Source: Nelumbo lutea
Lineage: Eukaryota; Streptophyta; Magnoliopsida; Proteales; Nelumbonaceae
Direction of reading: 5' to 3'
Assembly: GCA_022828595.1 (NCBI GenBank)
Contig: JAKGHH010000002.1
Coordinates: forward strand, 83,730,076-83,794,075
Length of the DNA: 64,000 nt
Positions within the stretch are counted from its first letter, which is position 1. Every line of letters starts with the position of its first letter. Shown piece after piece: positions 21,835 to 32,982 of the stretch. Made by a program: the position numbers and the translations under genes. A model generated the notes under the pieces. The model saw only the letters and a list, made by a program, of their open reading frames with translations, made no database searches and had not been told where the DNA came from.

Positions 21835-23591
21835 TTTCTAATAAAAGAGCAAACATCAGTCCACAACCTAATTTGATTCATGTTCATTACATAGATATGG
21901 ATTTTAATCTATGATCCATTTCCATTTATTCATCTCTGAGAATTTCATCCTTTTCTCAGTGACGGAGATTATGGGTTGTCTCTGAAAATGTGGGAAATCA
22001 CATAGGGTGCATGGAGCCAATTGTTTAAGCTCCATAAGCCCACCACCTTTCTATGAAGGATCATATCCATCATCATATGAGTTTTCCCTTTGGCCTCTGT
22101 CAGACAAGGTTCAAAGCCATTTTCAGGTAAACCTTTCTATCCAATGAGTGCTTACCCATCATATTAGTGAACACCAAGGTACCATGAGAGAGTTCCCATT
22201 TTCTGGTGAAGCCCCTCCCACATCGATCTATGACGCCCCTATCATCTTATGAAACACTTAGATAAGCCTAATAGCAAATGGATAGCCCATTTTCTGGTGT
22301 GTTTCCTCATTATTGAAGGACCCATCCTCATGCTAATGATGGAAGGCGTTTAGAGAGTTCATCATATAAAAATCCCTATCACATGCACTCATATTAGCTG
22401 GAGGGAACACTTATTACGCCCTAGTTTGATTTAGGTCAAATCAAAGTGGCTCCCACTAACTTTCATAAAGTCAGATTTTGGTGAGCCTTAATCGGCTAGG
22501 GTTTCGCATGTAACCTCTTGATGAGGTGTGGGGCCCATCACTGAGGGAGGTCATCCAATGACCAAAAGGGACACCATGGCAATGATGTGCATTCAGCCAT
22601 GGTGTGCGCAAGAGCAACTGTCGATTGAGCATGGGCCAAGCACTTATGGCCCATGTACGTAGCACATCACACATCCATACATCTCATGCAAGGATAAATT
22701 GATCTAATCAATTAATCATCTGTAAGGCCCATTGGAAGCTCATTTTAAATCTATAATATTAACCATTAATATTATCAAGGTATATGGGCTGAATTAGGGT
22801 TACCCAGTTCGGCCCATATAGCTTTATCCTTTGAAGTGGGCTTTTGGCAGTTTTAACTATTTAAAACTGAGTCTTTACAGGTTTGGCCGAATTAACCATT
22901 TAATTAAATATCAACCTTCAGGCCCATTAGTGGGAAAATTAGGGCTGACTTTTAGCCTTGATTAAACCCGAGATTTGGTCCAAATAGTTTGAACCATTCA
23001 TGGTTCGAATGGGTCTAGGGTTTGATCTTTAATTAAATCTTTAATTCAAGAAAATAATCTAAAATTAAAGAATTGATAAAACAAAATCAAGAATTAGTTA
23101 AATTGGGTTGTTCACACAATCCATCCTGCAAAACAGAGGTTAGATCACAGATTGCAGTTTCACAAACTACAAATCGCAGGTAGCGAATGTCCCATCTGCG
23201 AAATCTCCTTCCATGCACTGCCATCTTTGATCAAAAAATAAATAGAAATAGAAAACTTAATTTCTATTATAATTACATCAGATCGAATGCCTAATACATT
23301 GAATATAAAAATAAATAAATAAATATATTTACAGACCAAATGTAATAAATAAATCAAGAAACTGCAAATCATGCAGGTTCCCTGTACAAACCAAGAAATC
23401 GATCTCCTCTTGTATGAAAATCATAAAGAACATTTCTAAATAATAATCAGATTTATATAAAATTAATTTCAGATTATTTGCCCATTAATTTTGGGAACAA
23501 GTTTCCCAAAACCCATATCTACACAAATCGAGTAGAACGCCTTCTGCCCATTTGCACAGGTTCAGATCTGAAAAAAGTTGGTTCAAGATTT
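21835..23591 (-). other. Copia-B 5' leader (untranslated)
   Basis: About 1.75 kb between the primer site and the gag start, unusually long for a copia leader. It is conserved in Copia-A (33707-35478) and Copia-C (57322-58405), including a hairpin near 22571-22605. Its closest-to-gag part has blocks such as TGTGGGAGGGGCTTCACC on the minus strand. No protein is encoded. The leader probably holds dimerisation and packaging signals and possibly an internal ribosome entry function, but that is inference. Confidence 0.7.
22571..22605. other. Conserved leader hairpin, Copia-B
   Basis: A perfect 10-bp inverted repeat ACACCATGGC / GCCATGGTGT (22571-22580 and 22596-22605) encloses 15 nt. Inside the loop, AATG and CATT can extend the stem by 4 bp after a 2-nt bulge. 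The same sequence is intact in Copia-C and decayed in Copia-A. It is a candidate RNA packaging or dimerisation signal. Confidence 0.55.
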
Positions 23592-23610
23592 GAACCTGGC
23601 TCTGATACCA
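23592..23610 (-). promoter_or_regulatory. Copia-B primer-binding site (initiator Met tRNA)
   Basis: The minus strand reads TGGTATCAGAGCCAGGTT, complementary to the 3' end of plant initiator Met tRNA (...AACCTGGCTCTGATACCA) over 18 nt. It is one base inside the LTR end, which is the usual spacing. Confidence 0.93.
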
Positions 23611-23611
23611 T

Positions 23612-24294
23612 TGAGGGGATGGGATATCCATCACATAGACGCCCAAAAGTTACGGAATGGACTGGGCGAATTTCAAAAATTTCTCCCATTTTTCAGGGAA
23701 TCGAATTTCCTATTTTAGAAAAACATATTTTTCAATGATCAATCTAGAACATTAACCAAACCAAATCAGAACCAAAAGGAGTAAGAGGGATGATGTACAT
23801 GATACAGAGAAACAATATCTCCCAATGGAGGTGTTCACCCCCGCTAAGGATCTCACTGATTGGTATATCAAAGACAACCCAATCCAACACCTGGTGCAGT
23901 ATCATAATCGAGTCTAGGGGTCGAGTGTAACTTTCTAGTTTTTCCCATCAAACTCCAAGGTCCAGGGCAATACTAGAAATCTGGTCCAGTTAATAGATTC
24001 AATTAATCCTACATTGTATGTGCCTAAGGTCTCACCCTAGCAGCTGAGATAGGCCACCCCAACCGACTTGGTGGCACCACAGTGTCAGCCTTGTCAGGAT
24101 AGGTCTCCCCAGACTGACCCACTGGCTGTGAACATTCTAAACTAACACGAATCTCATTAAGTGCCCAGTTTAAGGGTATTACACAGAAACATACCAAGGG
24201 AAAATGAATCAAATATGCACTTTTATTCATTTACAATAAACTCATAAAGTACATCATCTTGATTGAAGCTAAGGGCATACAAAATTGTCTAACA
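23612..24294 (-). repeat. Copia-B 5' LTR with 1271-bp internal deletion
   Basis: 683 bp. It matches the 3' LTR up to GTGTTCAC (ending 23838) and resumes at CCCCGCTAAGG, corresponding to 17501. The missing block is 16230-17500 of the 3' LTR, and both edges share the dinucleotide AC. The deleted part holds the TATA box, so transcription from this LTR is unlikely. Confidence 0.93.
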
Positions 24295-24695
24295 TTTTCT
24301 TGATCTTTTGGTGCAATTGGTATCTGGTTATACCCTGAATAGCCATCCAAGAAACAATAATACTCATGCCCAGCTAGCCTCTCCAACATTTGGTCCATAA
24401 ATGGGAGAAGGAAATGGTCCTTCTGGGTGGCTTCATTTAATTTTCTATAGTCAATACACACACGCCATCTAGTGACGATTCAAGTAGGGATGAGTTCATT
24501 TTTCTCATTCGAAACAACAGTCATACCCCATTTCTTGGGCACAACTTGCATAGGGCTTACCCAAGAACTATCAGAAATAGGATAAATTATCTCAACATCT
24601 AACAACTTAATTATTTCAGCCTTTACCACTTCTTTCATGTTGGGGTTCAGGCGCCTTTGGGGCTGAACGGAAGACTTGCTGTCCTCTTCCATCAA
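24295..24695 (-). pseudogene. Gypsy-1 reverse transcriptase (N-terminal part)
   Basis: The first frame has QRRLNPNMKEVVKAEIIKLL and DSSWVSPMQVVPKK. After a TGA near 24480 the second has CIDYRKLNEATQKDHFLLPF, MDQMLERLAGHEYYCFLDGY and SGYNQIPIAPKDQE, where the RT palm supplies its first Asp (FLDGYSGY). Copia-B interrupts the gene right after DQE, and the FMDD part is at 15853 on the other side. Confidence 0.93.
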
Positions 24696-24837
24696 AATTA
24701 TGTGTGTAGATTGATGGATTAATGCCTTTGATATCTTCTACCTTCCAAGCTATAGCATTTTTGTGTTCTCGCTACATTCTTAATAATTTTTCTCTTTGTA
24801 TGGGATTCAGTGCTGCGGAAATGATCACGGGGAGATC

Positions 24838-25515
24838 TTATGGTTCCTCAAGGAAAGCATACTCTAAATGAGATGATAATTGCTTCAGTTCAAGGGTTGG
24901 GTGTTCTTGGGGTGATGGCTTACCTGATGGTTCAGGCAATTTGCCTAAGTTCTCTAATTTAAGAAACCCCTTTCCCTTGAATTGAGGCTTATCATTCAGG
25001 AATGCTATCATGAGGTTTATTTTTTCATTTTCTCCTTTTTCAAGGTCTCCCTGCTGGAGGCAGAGTTCAAGAGGATCAATTATTCTACTTACCTGAAAGC
25101 ATTCATCAATTGTGAATTCAATGGCATCAATCATAAAACAAGAATCATCACTAGAAGGTGCATGTTTCATAGCATCAGACATTTTAAAAATTATCTCCTC
25201 ATCTTGTATCCTAAGGCTGAGTTGTTCTTGTTGGACATCAATCATTGCTTTCCCGGTAGCCAGGAAAGGTCTTCCTAGGATAAGCAGGACCTCCACATCT
25301 TTTTGCATGTCTAACACAATGAAATCAACTGGAAAAATGAATTTGTCAACTTTAACTAACACATCTTCTATGATCCCCCTAGGATGTCTAATGGATCTAT
25401 TAGCTAATTGTAATGCCACTCTAGTGGGTTGGGGTTCATTCAACCCCAATTTCTTGAAGATAGAATATGGCATTAAATTGATGCTAGCTCCCAGGTCACA
25501 TAAAGCTTTTTTCAA
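24838..25515 (-). pseudogene. Gypsy-1 aspartic protease region
   Basis: A 225-codon open frame. The catalytic motif is in ALCDLGASINLMPYSIFKKL (DLGA in place of the more common DSGA, as in the Athila lineage), followed by VDFIVLDMQKDVEVLLILGR and FLATGKAMIDV (flap and ILGRPFL end of the retropepsin fold). The C-terminal stretch PTLELKQLSSHLEYAFLEEP is the linker to RT. The frame is joined to gag by a frameshift near 25510. This is the longest uninterrupted piece of Gypsy-1 in this part. It would cut the gag-pol precursor. Confidence 0.92.
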
Positions 25516-27121
25516 TTTTTAAACTGCCAATGGTACAAGGAATAGTGAAACTCCCTGGATCTTTGAGTTTTTTAGGCAGCTTGTTCAGAAGGATACCAGA
25601 ACATTCCTCATTTAAAGCAACTATAGCCACATCTCCCAGTTTCCTTTTGTTTGCCAGTAATTCCTTCAAAAACCTTGCATAGTGTGGCATTTGGGCTAAA
25701 GCATCAGCAAAAGGAATATTAATATGCAAACTTTTAAATATTTCAAGAAAAACTTACCAAATTCCTTCTCCAATTTCTATTGCTTCAGCCTGTTAGGGAA
25801 TGGAACTTGTGGCTGCTGGTGCATCCCTTGTTGTGCTTCTGGTTGTTCCTTCTTCTGTTGTCCGGTCCCAAAGCTTATTTCTGCCTTGGGTTCAGCCCAA
25901 TTCTTCTTTTCTACCTCGGGCAACTCTTTTCCACTCCTTAAGGTAATAGCTTGCACCTGCTCTCGTGGATTCACTTCAGTGTTGCTTGGAAGAGTTTCCG
26001 ACAATCTGGAAGAGATTAATTGTGCCAATGGCCCCACTTGGTTTTCTAGGTTTTTGATTGAGGCTTCCTAGTTCTGCACCTGCTATAAATTTTGTCATCA
26101 GTTCCTCCAAATTGGACTTTGGTTCAAGCTGATGATAAGTCTGGTTGAATGGCTTGGAAGTAAGCTGATTTGGCCAGGACTGGTTTGAATGCCCCCTCCA
26201 TCCTGGATGAAAAGTATGGTGACTCTGGTAACCCTATTGTCTTGACGAATTGCTGACATAGTCGACTTTTTCAATAGATGGCCTGAACTGATTGCCAACT
26301 TGGCAGTCAGTACTGATGTGGCCTCCCCTACACAATTCACAATTAAGAGGTTGCACATGCATGACAGGTATCTGCATTTCATCTATTTTCTTACTGAGTG
26401 CTCCTTTTTGTGCAGATAGTTCCATATAAGTATCAACATTATGCAAGCCTTGCTGCTTCCTAGTTTGAGTTCTTTCAGAATGCCATTGATAGTTGTTGGC
26501 TGCCATTTCCTCAATAAGTGCATGGGCAACCTCAGGAGTTTTATTATTTACGGACCCTCCGGATGCAGCATCTAATATGGTCTTATTTGAGTCGGTAAGA
26601 CCATTATAGAAAGTTTGCACTTGCAGCCATATGGGAAGGCCATGATGAGGAACTCTCCTCAATAGCTCCTTGTATCATTCCCATGACTCGTATAAAGATT
26701 CCCCCTCTTGCTAGAAAAAAGTAGTGATGTCATTCCTCATTTTAGCAGTTTTAGAAGGGGGAAAATATTTAGAGAGAAAATGGCTAGCCATTTCATCCTA
26801 CGTCGCTATTGATCCTACCAGTAATGAATTCAGCCATGATTTGGTTGTATCTTTCAAAGAAAATGGGAATAACCTCAGCCTAATGGCATCATCACTTACC
26901 CCATTGTGTTTGAAGGTATCACAAATTTCTAAAAAGTTAGAAATGTGTGCATTGGGATCTTTGTGGGCCAATCCATAGATTTGCACCGTGTTTTGAATCA
27001 TTTGTATGATGGCAGGTTTGATCTCAAAGTTGTTAGCAACAATATTGGGCCTGATAATGCTAGAGGCAGCTCCAATGAGAATGGGCTTGGCATAGTCCAT
27101 CATAGTCCTTTGTTCAGCCAT
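25516..27121 (-). pseudogene. Gypsy-1 gag
   Basis: Starts ATG at 27121. The frame to 26798 has NNFEIKPAIIQMIQNTVQIY, DPNAHISNFLEICDTFKHNG and LFPFSLKDTTKSWLNSL, the Athila capsid core. A TAG (probably from a Trp codon) ends it. The frame 26234-26662 continues RRVPHHGLPIWLQVQTFYNG and has a zinc knuckle CELCRGGHISTDC (C-X2-C-X3-H-X4-C). Shifted frames follow to 25496, including LGDVAIVALNEECSGILLNK upstream of the protease. Gag would assemble the particle; at least three breaks are present. Confidence 0.92.
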
Positions 27122-29608
27122 TTCTTGAGCTTCTTGAGCTTCTTGAACTTCTTGCTGGACTTGTCTGGCTGCTCTTAGTTAGACACAGAGAGTTCTTTCA
27201 ATCTCTGGGTCATAGAGGATTTCCTCCAGCTCGACTCTGCTTGTCAGAAACTGTGAAAGTCAAGGCAATAAACAAGCCAATATTCACAAAATAACTAACC
27301 TTATTGCAACTGAAAATGTATAGTGAATTATTGAAATATACAAACCTACATCCTAAAATAAATAAATGCAGCCAACTAAAAGCAGATCAACATCTTATTC
27401 AATATACAAAATTCAATAGCAATTTACAAATAGGTCTGAATTTAGTAATCTCAGAGTAGAACAACAGTTTACAAATTCCTTTTCTTTATATTGCTGAAAT
27501 CAATGACGAGATTTAATTACACAGATCTGAACTTCTGAGAGCTGAAATCTCAGTAGCTACTGAGAACAGTAATATACAGTTCTGAAATCATATCTGAAAT
27601 CTTAGTAGCTACTGTGGACAGCCAAATGTGGATCAGCAGTGATTGTGTTCAGGTCTGAACTTCATATTAAAAGGCTATTCTATGCTACTGAAGGTCAATA
27701 CACAGAACTGAAATCAATGTATAAAGGATTGTGAGATAGCAATTCAGACATCAGTTCTACACAAAATTGATATCAGCTCTGAAATCTCAGAAGCCACTGA
27801 GAACAGTAATAAATATAACAGTAGCTACTGATAACAGTACGGTTGTGCTCATGTCCGATTTCCATATTGGAAAGCTACTAAATATCATATCTGAGCCCAT
27901 TGTTTTGATGAGCTATGCATCACCAAACACCGACTAGAGTAGCCATAGTAAAACTGAGCAATTCAGCAAGATAACCCACTGATATCAGCAATGAAAACAT
28001 GTTGTATACAGATCTGCACAAAACCGAAATCAATTAGTAGTAAAAAGATATGAAATCAGACCTGTATTCACCATGGTGTGGCTGCTGGGATCTGATTTTT
28101 TTCTTTTCTTTTGAGATGAAATAGAACACAAAGCAGTAATGCAACTATACTACTGAACAAAATCTCTTTTTTTTTCTTTCGGTGTGCTCAGATCTGATTT
28201 TTGATTTCAGTACTGAAATCTATTGTGTACAGATCTGAACTCCCCTGTTTTTATGAGCTATATAGACCCAAAAACTAGCTAAACTAGCAGCACTAAAACA
28301 GTAATCAAAACCAAACAAATCAGCAATAGAAAAAAAATATAGTAATATCAGTAATGAAGAATACTATATGCAGATTTATACAGAACTGAAATCAGCTAAC
28401 AGTTAAAGAAATCAGCAATGAAATTTTTTTTTTTTGATAAACAAAACCAGCAATCAACTAAATTACCTAAACTAAAATAGGAACCAAAGATGAAGTAATT
28501 CAGCATTAGGAAAGAAGACCAGCTTCATCAGTAATGAAAGCTACTGCATTCAAATCTGAATTCTAAGATGTAGAACTAAAAATCAGCAATGTATGTAGAG
28601 CTAAAAATTTGATGTGAGTGTGTGCAAATCTGAAGAACTACATCTACCAACTACACTAAATCAGCAATCAAATATGAAGTAGATCATCAATGGGAAAGAG
28701 ACCTAACTAGATCAGTAATGGAGTTTCATGCTAACTGCTGTACTATAGCAGCCCTGCTACAGATCTGAATGCTAGTGGAATGCACTACTGCTTTTTATTG
28801 AATATTTGAGGCATCACAATTATTCAATCCAAAAACACATCCTCAGCAAATTTAGATTGGGTACAAATGGGTAAAGCCAAGAATTCAGTCCACCCAGAAT
28901 TCATTAGTATGCTTTTTATCAGTTCAGTCCTCACATCATATCAACTGCATTTCAGATTTGAATTTCTCTCATTCTTTGCTATTCATTCACCCTTGAGGTA
29001 GGTTGGATGTATCATAGGGTGGATTGGGGTAGTGATGGCACCCAATTCACCTCAAACTTGCATCAGTTCAGGTCTGAGTTCAAAGGAATTCAGATCTGAA
29101 TTGTTGCAGGTCTGCTGTAGCAGAATTCAGATCCGAGTGTTGATCTGAATTCTCAATTGCCCCTCTTGTTGTTCATATGATCTCTTTTTTTTCTCCTTTT
29201 CACTTTATATTTTTTTCTTTTTGCAATGAAAACAAATAAAAGGCTGAAACACAAACTAACTAAGTCTTTTCGGCAGAGTGTTGCAGGTCTGAGTTCTGCT
29301 AATCTGAGTGTCGAATGCAACTCAAATCTACAACACTTATGTTGTTATGAATTTTTCTTCTTTTTTTTTTCTTTTTGAAGGTAACAACACCAAGATTGAA
29401 AGGAAATCAAATCTACCTTTATTAAAATGAAACCAAAACAAGGAAAGGAAGTAATCTACTGAAGAAAGAAAAAACATAATTAAATCAGTACAGCTGTTGC
29501 ATTCAAAGCTAAAATGTAAAATGAAGCAATTAAAACCATTTATGAATGCAATGATGACTGAGACCAGATTAAGAATGCCCAATGTTTCCTAATATTGCTT
29601 CCCTAAAT
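27122..29608 (-). other. Gypsy-1 5' leader, word-repetitive
   Basis: About 2.5 kb without coding capacity. It is filled with imperfect copies of short words such as CAGATCTGAA, CTGAAATC, TCAGTAATGAAA and CAGTAGCTACTG, spaced irregularly between 27480 and 29150. Long leaders are normal in Athila elements. Two T homopolymers (about 28170 and 29350) are present. The AGATCTGAAT word also recurs in the LTR. Confidence 0.6.
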
Positions 29609-29625
29609 CCTCGGCAACGGTGCCA
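29609..29625 (-). promoter_or_regulatory. Gypsy-1 primer-binding site (Asp tRNA)
   Basis: The minus strand reads TGGCACCGTTGCCGAGG, six bases inside the LTR end. It matches the complement of plant Asp tRNA (ending CCCCGGCAACGGCGCCA) with two mismatches. Athila-type elements use this tRNA. Confidence 0.85.
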
Positions 29626-29631
29626 AAAACT

Positions 29632-31206
29632 TGATGTGGCCATTGTGACACTAGCAAGTGCACTAGCCGTTCAAGTAGTAAAGTAGTGAATAGAGTATCG
29701 TTCCCACGAGGATTTAGGTAACAAGTATCGATACTAAATTGAGTACTTCTTATCTGATTAACAAATAAATCAAAGCTTTAATGAAATCTAAAAATCATAA
29801 ATTAAAATCTGTCTAAATCATTGGCCCAATTGCCTTCAAATCAGGTTAGAAGAGTAAGCAGTAAATGGCAATCTCAGAATTCAGCAATCTATCAATTTGG
29901 ATCATTCGAATAAATCATGATTGAGCCTTGGTTTGGTGAAACCCCAAGGTCATGAACAGCCTCTCTCAAGCGTATGTTCATCCTATGCATGAGTGACAGT
30001 TCTTCTATCTCTAGCAAGAATCTAATCCCCATGCATGCATTTCTTCAAACACTTCTAATGCATCAATTCAAATCTGAATTGATCACCAAATGAATTGTGC
30101 AAGTTATCTCTAACTTTGCACTCAATTCAGTTATTGAATAGTAGATCTGAATTCCTAAAGTCTCTCTCAAGCACTCTAGGAATTCCAAGCTTTTGATCAA
30201 TTCGACCAATCTGAAATTTGTAGATCTGAATTCTCTTTCAAGCAATTCAGATCTTGCAATCTCATATCTGAGAATTCATATCTGATTTTTGATGGTTAAT
30301 TGGCCGAATTAATCTACAATTTAACCCCTATTCAAGAAACTTCAAGTACAATTCATAACCATTCGAATGAATCAAAAAGAATTTGATTGCTGAACTGAAA
30401 TTTTACAAGCTGAAATACATCAAGAAAGAATGGAAGAATGAGAAAGAATAAAGAAAATATAACAAAGAAACTGAATTCAAATTAAAGGAGAATGAAACTA
30501 CAATTGAGTTACTACAAAAGATCTTTGAATGACAAACCCCCAATTTCGAACTCACCTTCTTCTTCTTGCTTGCTTGACTTGAACTTCCTTCAACCCTTCT
30601 TCTTCTTCTTCCTCACGCTTAGCCTTCTTCTCTTCTCTCTTCTCAAGGTGGCTGAACCTCGAAGAGTGGGAGAGCCTTCCTCTCAAGCAATTAAGCACCT
30701 CTCCCCCCTCCTAGAGGCCTTCTTATATAGTTTTTCAAGGGGGCTCTTGCCCCTTCTTGAAGCCTCTAGAATGGGGTGTATTACACCCCTTTCTTGAACT
30801 TTCTAGAGCTCTCTTGAAAGCCTCCTAAGAGTTGCTATTTGGGTTGCACTTAGGCTCTTTCTTAGCACATGATAGCTATACTTTGAGCTGCTTTTTTGGG
30901 CTGAGAATGGGCCTTCTTTGCTGGGGCAAATTCTACTCTTAGCTAGGCTTTCTTTTCTTGGGTTTTCTCAAAGAATCCACTTGCTCTTCTTGGGCCGAAG
31001 TGCTCTCTCTTGCTTCCACAACCGGGCTAGGCTGAATTTTGTCTTTTTGAACCTTCGTTTCTTGCCTTTTTCCTTCCTTTTCTTGGATTAATTACCCCTA
31101 AAATTTATTCTTAGCATTAAGCTAAATTAAGGAAAAATTTAATAAAACCGGCATAAAAATCCATGCTAAAGTCCTCAAAAGTTATAGATAAATTGTAGGT
31201 TCATCA
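29632..31206 (-). repeat. Gypsy-1 5' LTR
   Basis: 1575 bp with ends TGATG and CATCA. The TATA box TATATAAG lies near 30722-30729 (minus strand). The LTR is followed at 31207 by the ATGGC target duplication. It differs from the 3' LTR by many scattered substitutions and small indels, so the insertion is not recent. Confidence 0.93.
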
Positions 31207-32946
31207 ATGGCCACGGGCAAAAAGGTTTCCTCATAATCGATTCCATTCTTTCCGAGTGTAACCTTTCACCACAAGACGAGCCTTGTAGGTCTCAACATTA
31301 CCATTGGTGCCCTCTTCCTCTTATAGATCCATTTGCAACCAATTAGTTTTACCCCAGGGAGTGAATCTACCAGAGTCCAAACTCCATTGGTCTCCATTGA
31401 GTTCATCTTAGCTCTCATGGCATCTACCCACTTCAAGGAATCTATGTTCAACATAGCTTCCAAATAAGTCACGAGATCCTCTTCACTGATCGTGGCTTCC
31501 ACCAAGTAACTTTCTTGGTCATAGTCGTAATGAACTGGAGGCTTGGAAACCCATGTAGATCACCTAGGTTGGTTATTTTATGGAGCCAGTGGGAAATCTC
31601 CCACTACCCCTAGGCTCTCCTCATCAAGAACAACTTCCTAATGATGATTATCCAGGATGTAATCTTCTTCTAGGAAGTGGGCATTTCGACTGCAAAACAA
31701 CTTTTGCTCTTTTGGATCATAGAATAAGTAATCTACAGAACCTTTGGGGTAACTACAAATAGGCAACGACTAGTCTTGGATTCCAATTTGTCAGCACTAG
31801 TTCTTTTAACATGTGTTGTACAACCCCAAATCTTCAAGTGTCTTATACTTGGTTTCTTACCAGTTCATAGCTCATATGAAGTCTTAGGAATGGATTTTGT
31901 TAGAACTGGTTCAACACATAAATCATAGTCTCTAATACGAAACCCTAAAAGGATGTAGGTAACTCTGAGTGGACGAGAAGTGATCGGACCATATCTAATA
32001 GAGTCCGATTTCTCCTCTTTGGCACACCATTTTATTATGGTGTAGGAGGAGGAGATAGTTGTGATACAATCACATTTTCTTTTAAGTAGTCCCCGAATTC
32101 ATCAAAGAGATACTCGTTGCCTCGATCTAATCGAAGGGTCATAATTTCTCTCCCTAATTGTTTCTCGACTTCTTGTCTGAATTCTTTGAACTTTTCAAAA
32201 GATTCAAACTTATGTCTCATTAGGTACACGTAATCATACCATGAGTAATCATCAGTAAAGATTATAAAATAAACATGTCGGTTACGTGTCCTAAAATTCA
32301 AGGGACCATATACATCAGTATGTATAAGGTCAAGTGTGCCTGTAGATCTTTCAGTCTTACTAATAAATGGTCGCTTTGTCATTTTACCCTGAAGGCAAGG
32401 TTCGCAGGTTGGAAGATCTTTTATAGTTAGAAAATCCAAAGGACCATCCTTTACCAACCTTATGATACGATCTATATTAATGTTGCCAAGTCGGTAATGC
32501 CACAAGTACGTGGGATTAACTATATCACGAGTCCTCTTCTTGGAGATTATTTCTGACGTAGTTTCAGTAATGTTTGTTTCTAGAGAATGATGGAGAACAT
32601 AGAGATTGTTCTTAAGTTCATCGTATGTGAGGAATTTGTTACTTCGTTTAATAGTAATTGCATTACTGAATAAGATAGAATAACCATTCGTGCATAATTT
32701 TGAGACAGAAATCAAATTTCTTCTTTAATTAGGTACGAAAAGACAATCTTTAAGTACAATTATTCTTTCTCTGAAAACTAGTTCTACAATTCCTATGGTT
32801 ATAGCTGCAACTGTTGCAAAAGTACCCAAGTAGAGCGTCACTTCTCCATCACTCAATCTTCTGCTTATCTTGAAACCCCGTAGTGAGTTACATGCATGAA
32901 TTGAAGCCCTGGAGTCAAAACACCAAGAAGCAGAAGTGACCAACAA
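31207..32946 (-). pseudogene. Copia-A protease, integrase and start of RT
   Basis: Protease (32725-32946) reads WCFDSRASIHACN: the catalytic DSG is DSR. Integrase (32035-32715) has the zinc finger WHYRLGN ... CEPC with its second His changed to Asn, then LIHTDVYGPL, FIIFTDDYSWYDYVYLM and LRLDRGNEYL, so the first two catalytic Asp residues are present. Integrase decays after SQLSPPPTP (stop near 32035). The RT N-terminus (31266-31505) has KWVDAMRAKMNSMETNGVWT and GCKWIYKRKR. The gene is cut at 31207 by Gypsy-1 and continues at 11113. Confidence 0.92.
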
Positions 32947-32982
32947 ATTGGTCTCTATGAAAAAGATTCAAAATTACCTTAC

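Larger units (their letters stand above)
16002..24294 (-). mobile_element. Copia-B: Ty1/copia element in Gypsy-1 RT
   Basis: Plus-strand ends are TGAAGGGATGGG and GTCTAACA. It sits inside Gypsy-1 RT between the codons for DQE and KTTFTC, and its removal restores the RT reading. The flanking 5 bp are TTTCT on the left and TTTTC on the right, a near-match consistent with a decayed TSD. The order on the minus strand is 5' LTR (683 bp, deleted), Met primer site, 1.75-kb leader, gag, protease, integrase, RT, RNase H, PPT and 3' LTR (1955 bp). RT keeps YVDD and protease keeps DSGAS, but gag and integrase have several stops. Confidence 0.94.
11114..31206 (-). mobile_element. Gypsy-1: Athila-like Ty3/gypsy element in Copia-A
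   Basis: LTRs begin TGATG and end CATCA (11114-12644 and 29632-31206). The element is flanked by an exact 5-bp duplication ATGGC (11109-11113 and 31207-31211). On the minus strand the order is 5' LTR, Asp-tRNA primer site, long leader, gag, protease, RT, RNase H, integrase, ~1.1 kb non-coding, PPT and 3' LTR: the Ty3 order. Without Copia-B it is about 11.8 kb, a normal Athila size. Gag and protease wording (FEIKPAIIQMIQNTVQ, CDLGASINLMP) is typical of the Athila lineage. No envelope-like ORF is seen. All genes carry lesions. Confidence 0.95.

Noticed and set aside
23592..23610. Sequence identical to a tRNA 3' end
   Set aside because: Only the last ~18 nt of Met tRNA are matched and the site is next to an LTR, so it is a primer-binding site, not a tRNA gene.
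27480..29150. Regular-looking repeated words that might suggest a CRISPR or satellite array
   Set aside because: Words such as CAGATCTGAA are irregularly spaced with no constant repeat or spacer length; it is an Athila leader in a plant genome.
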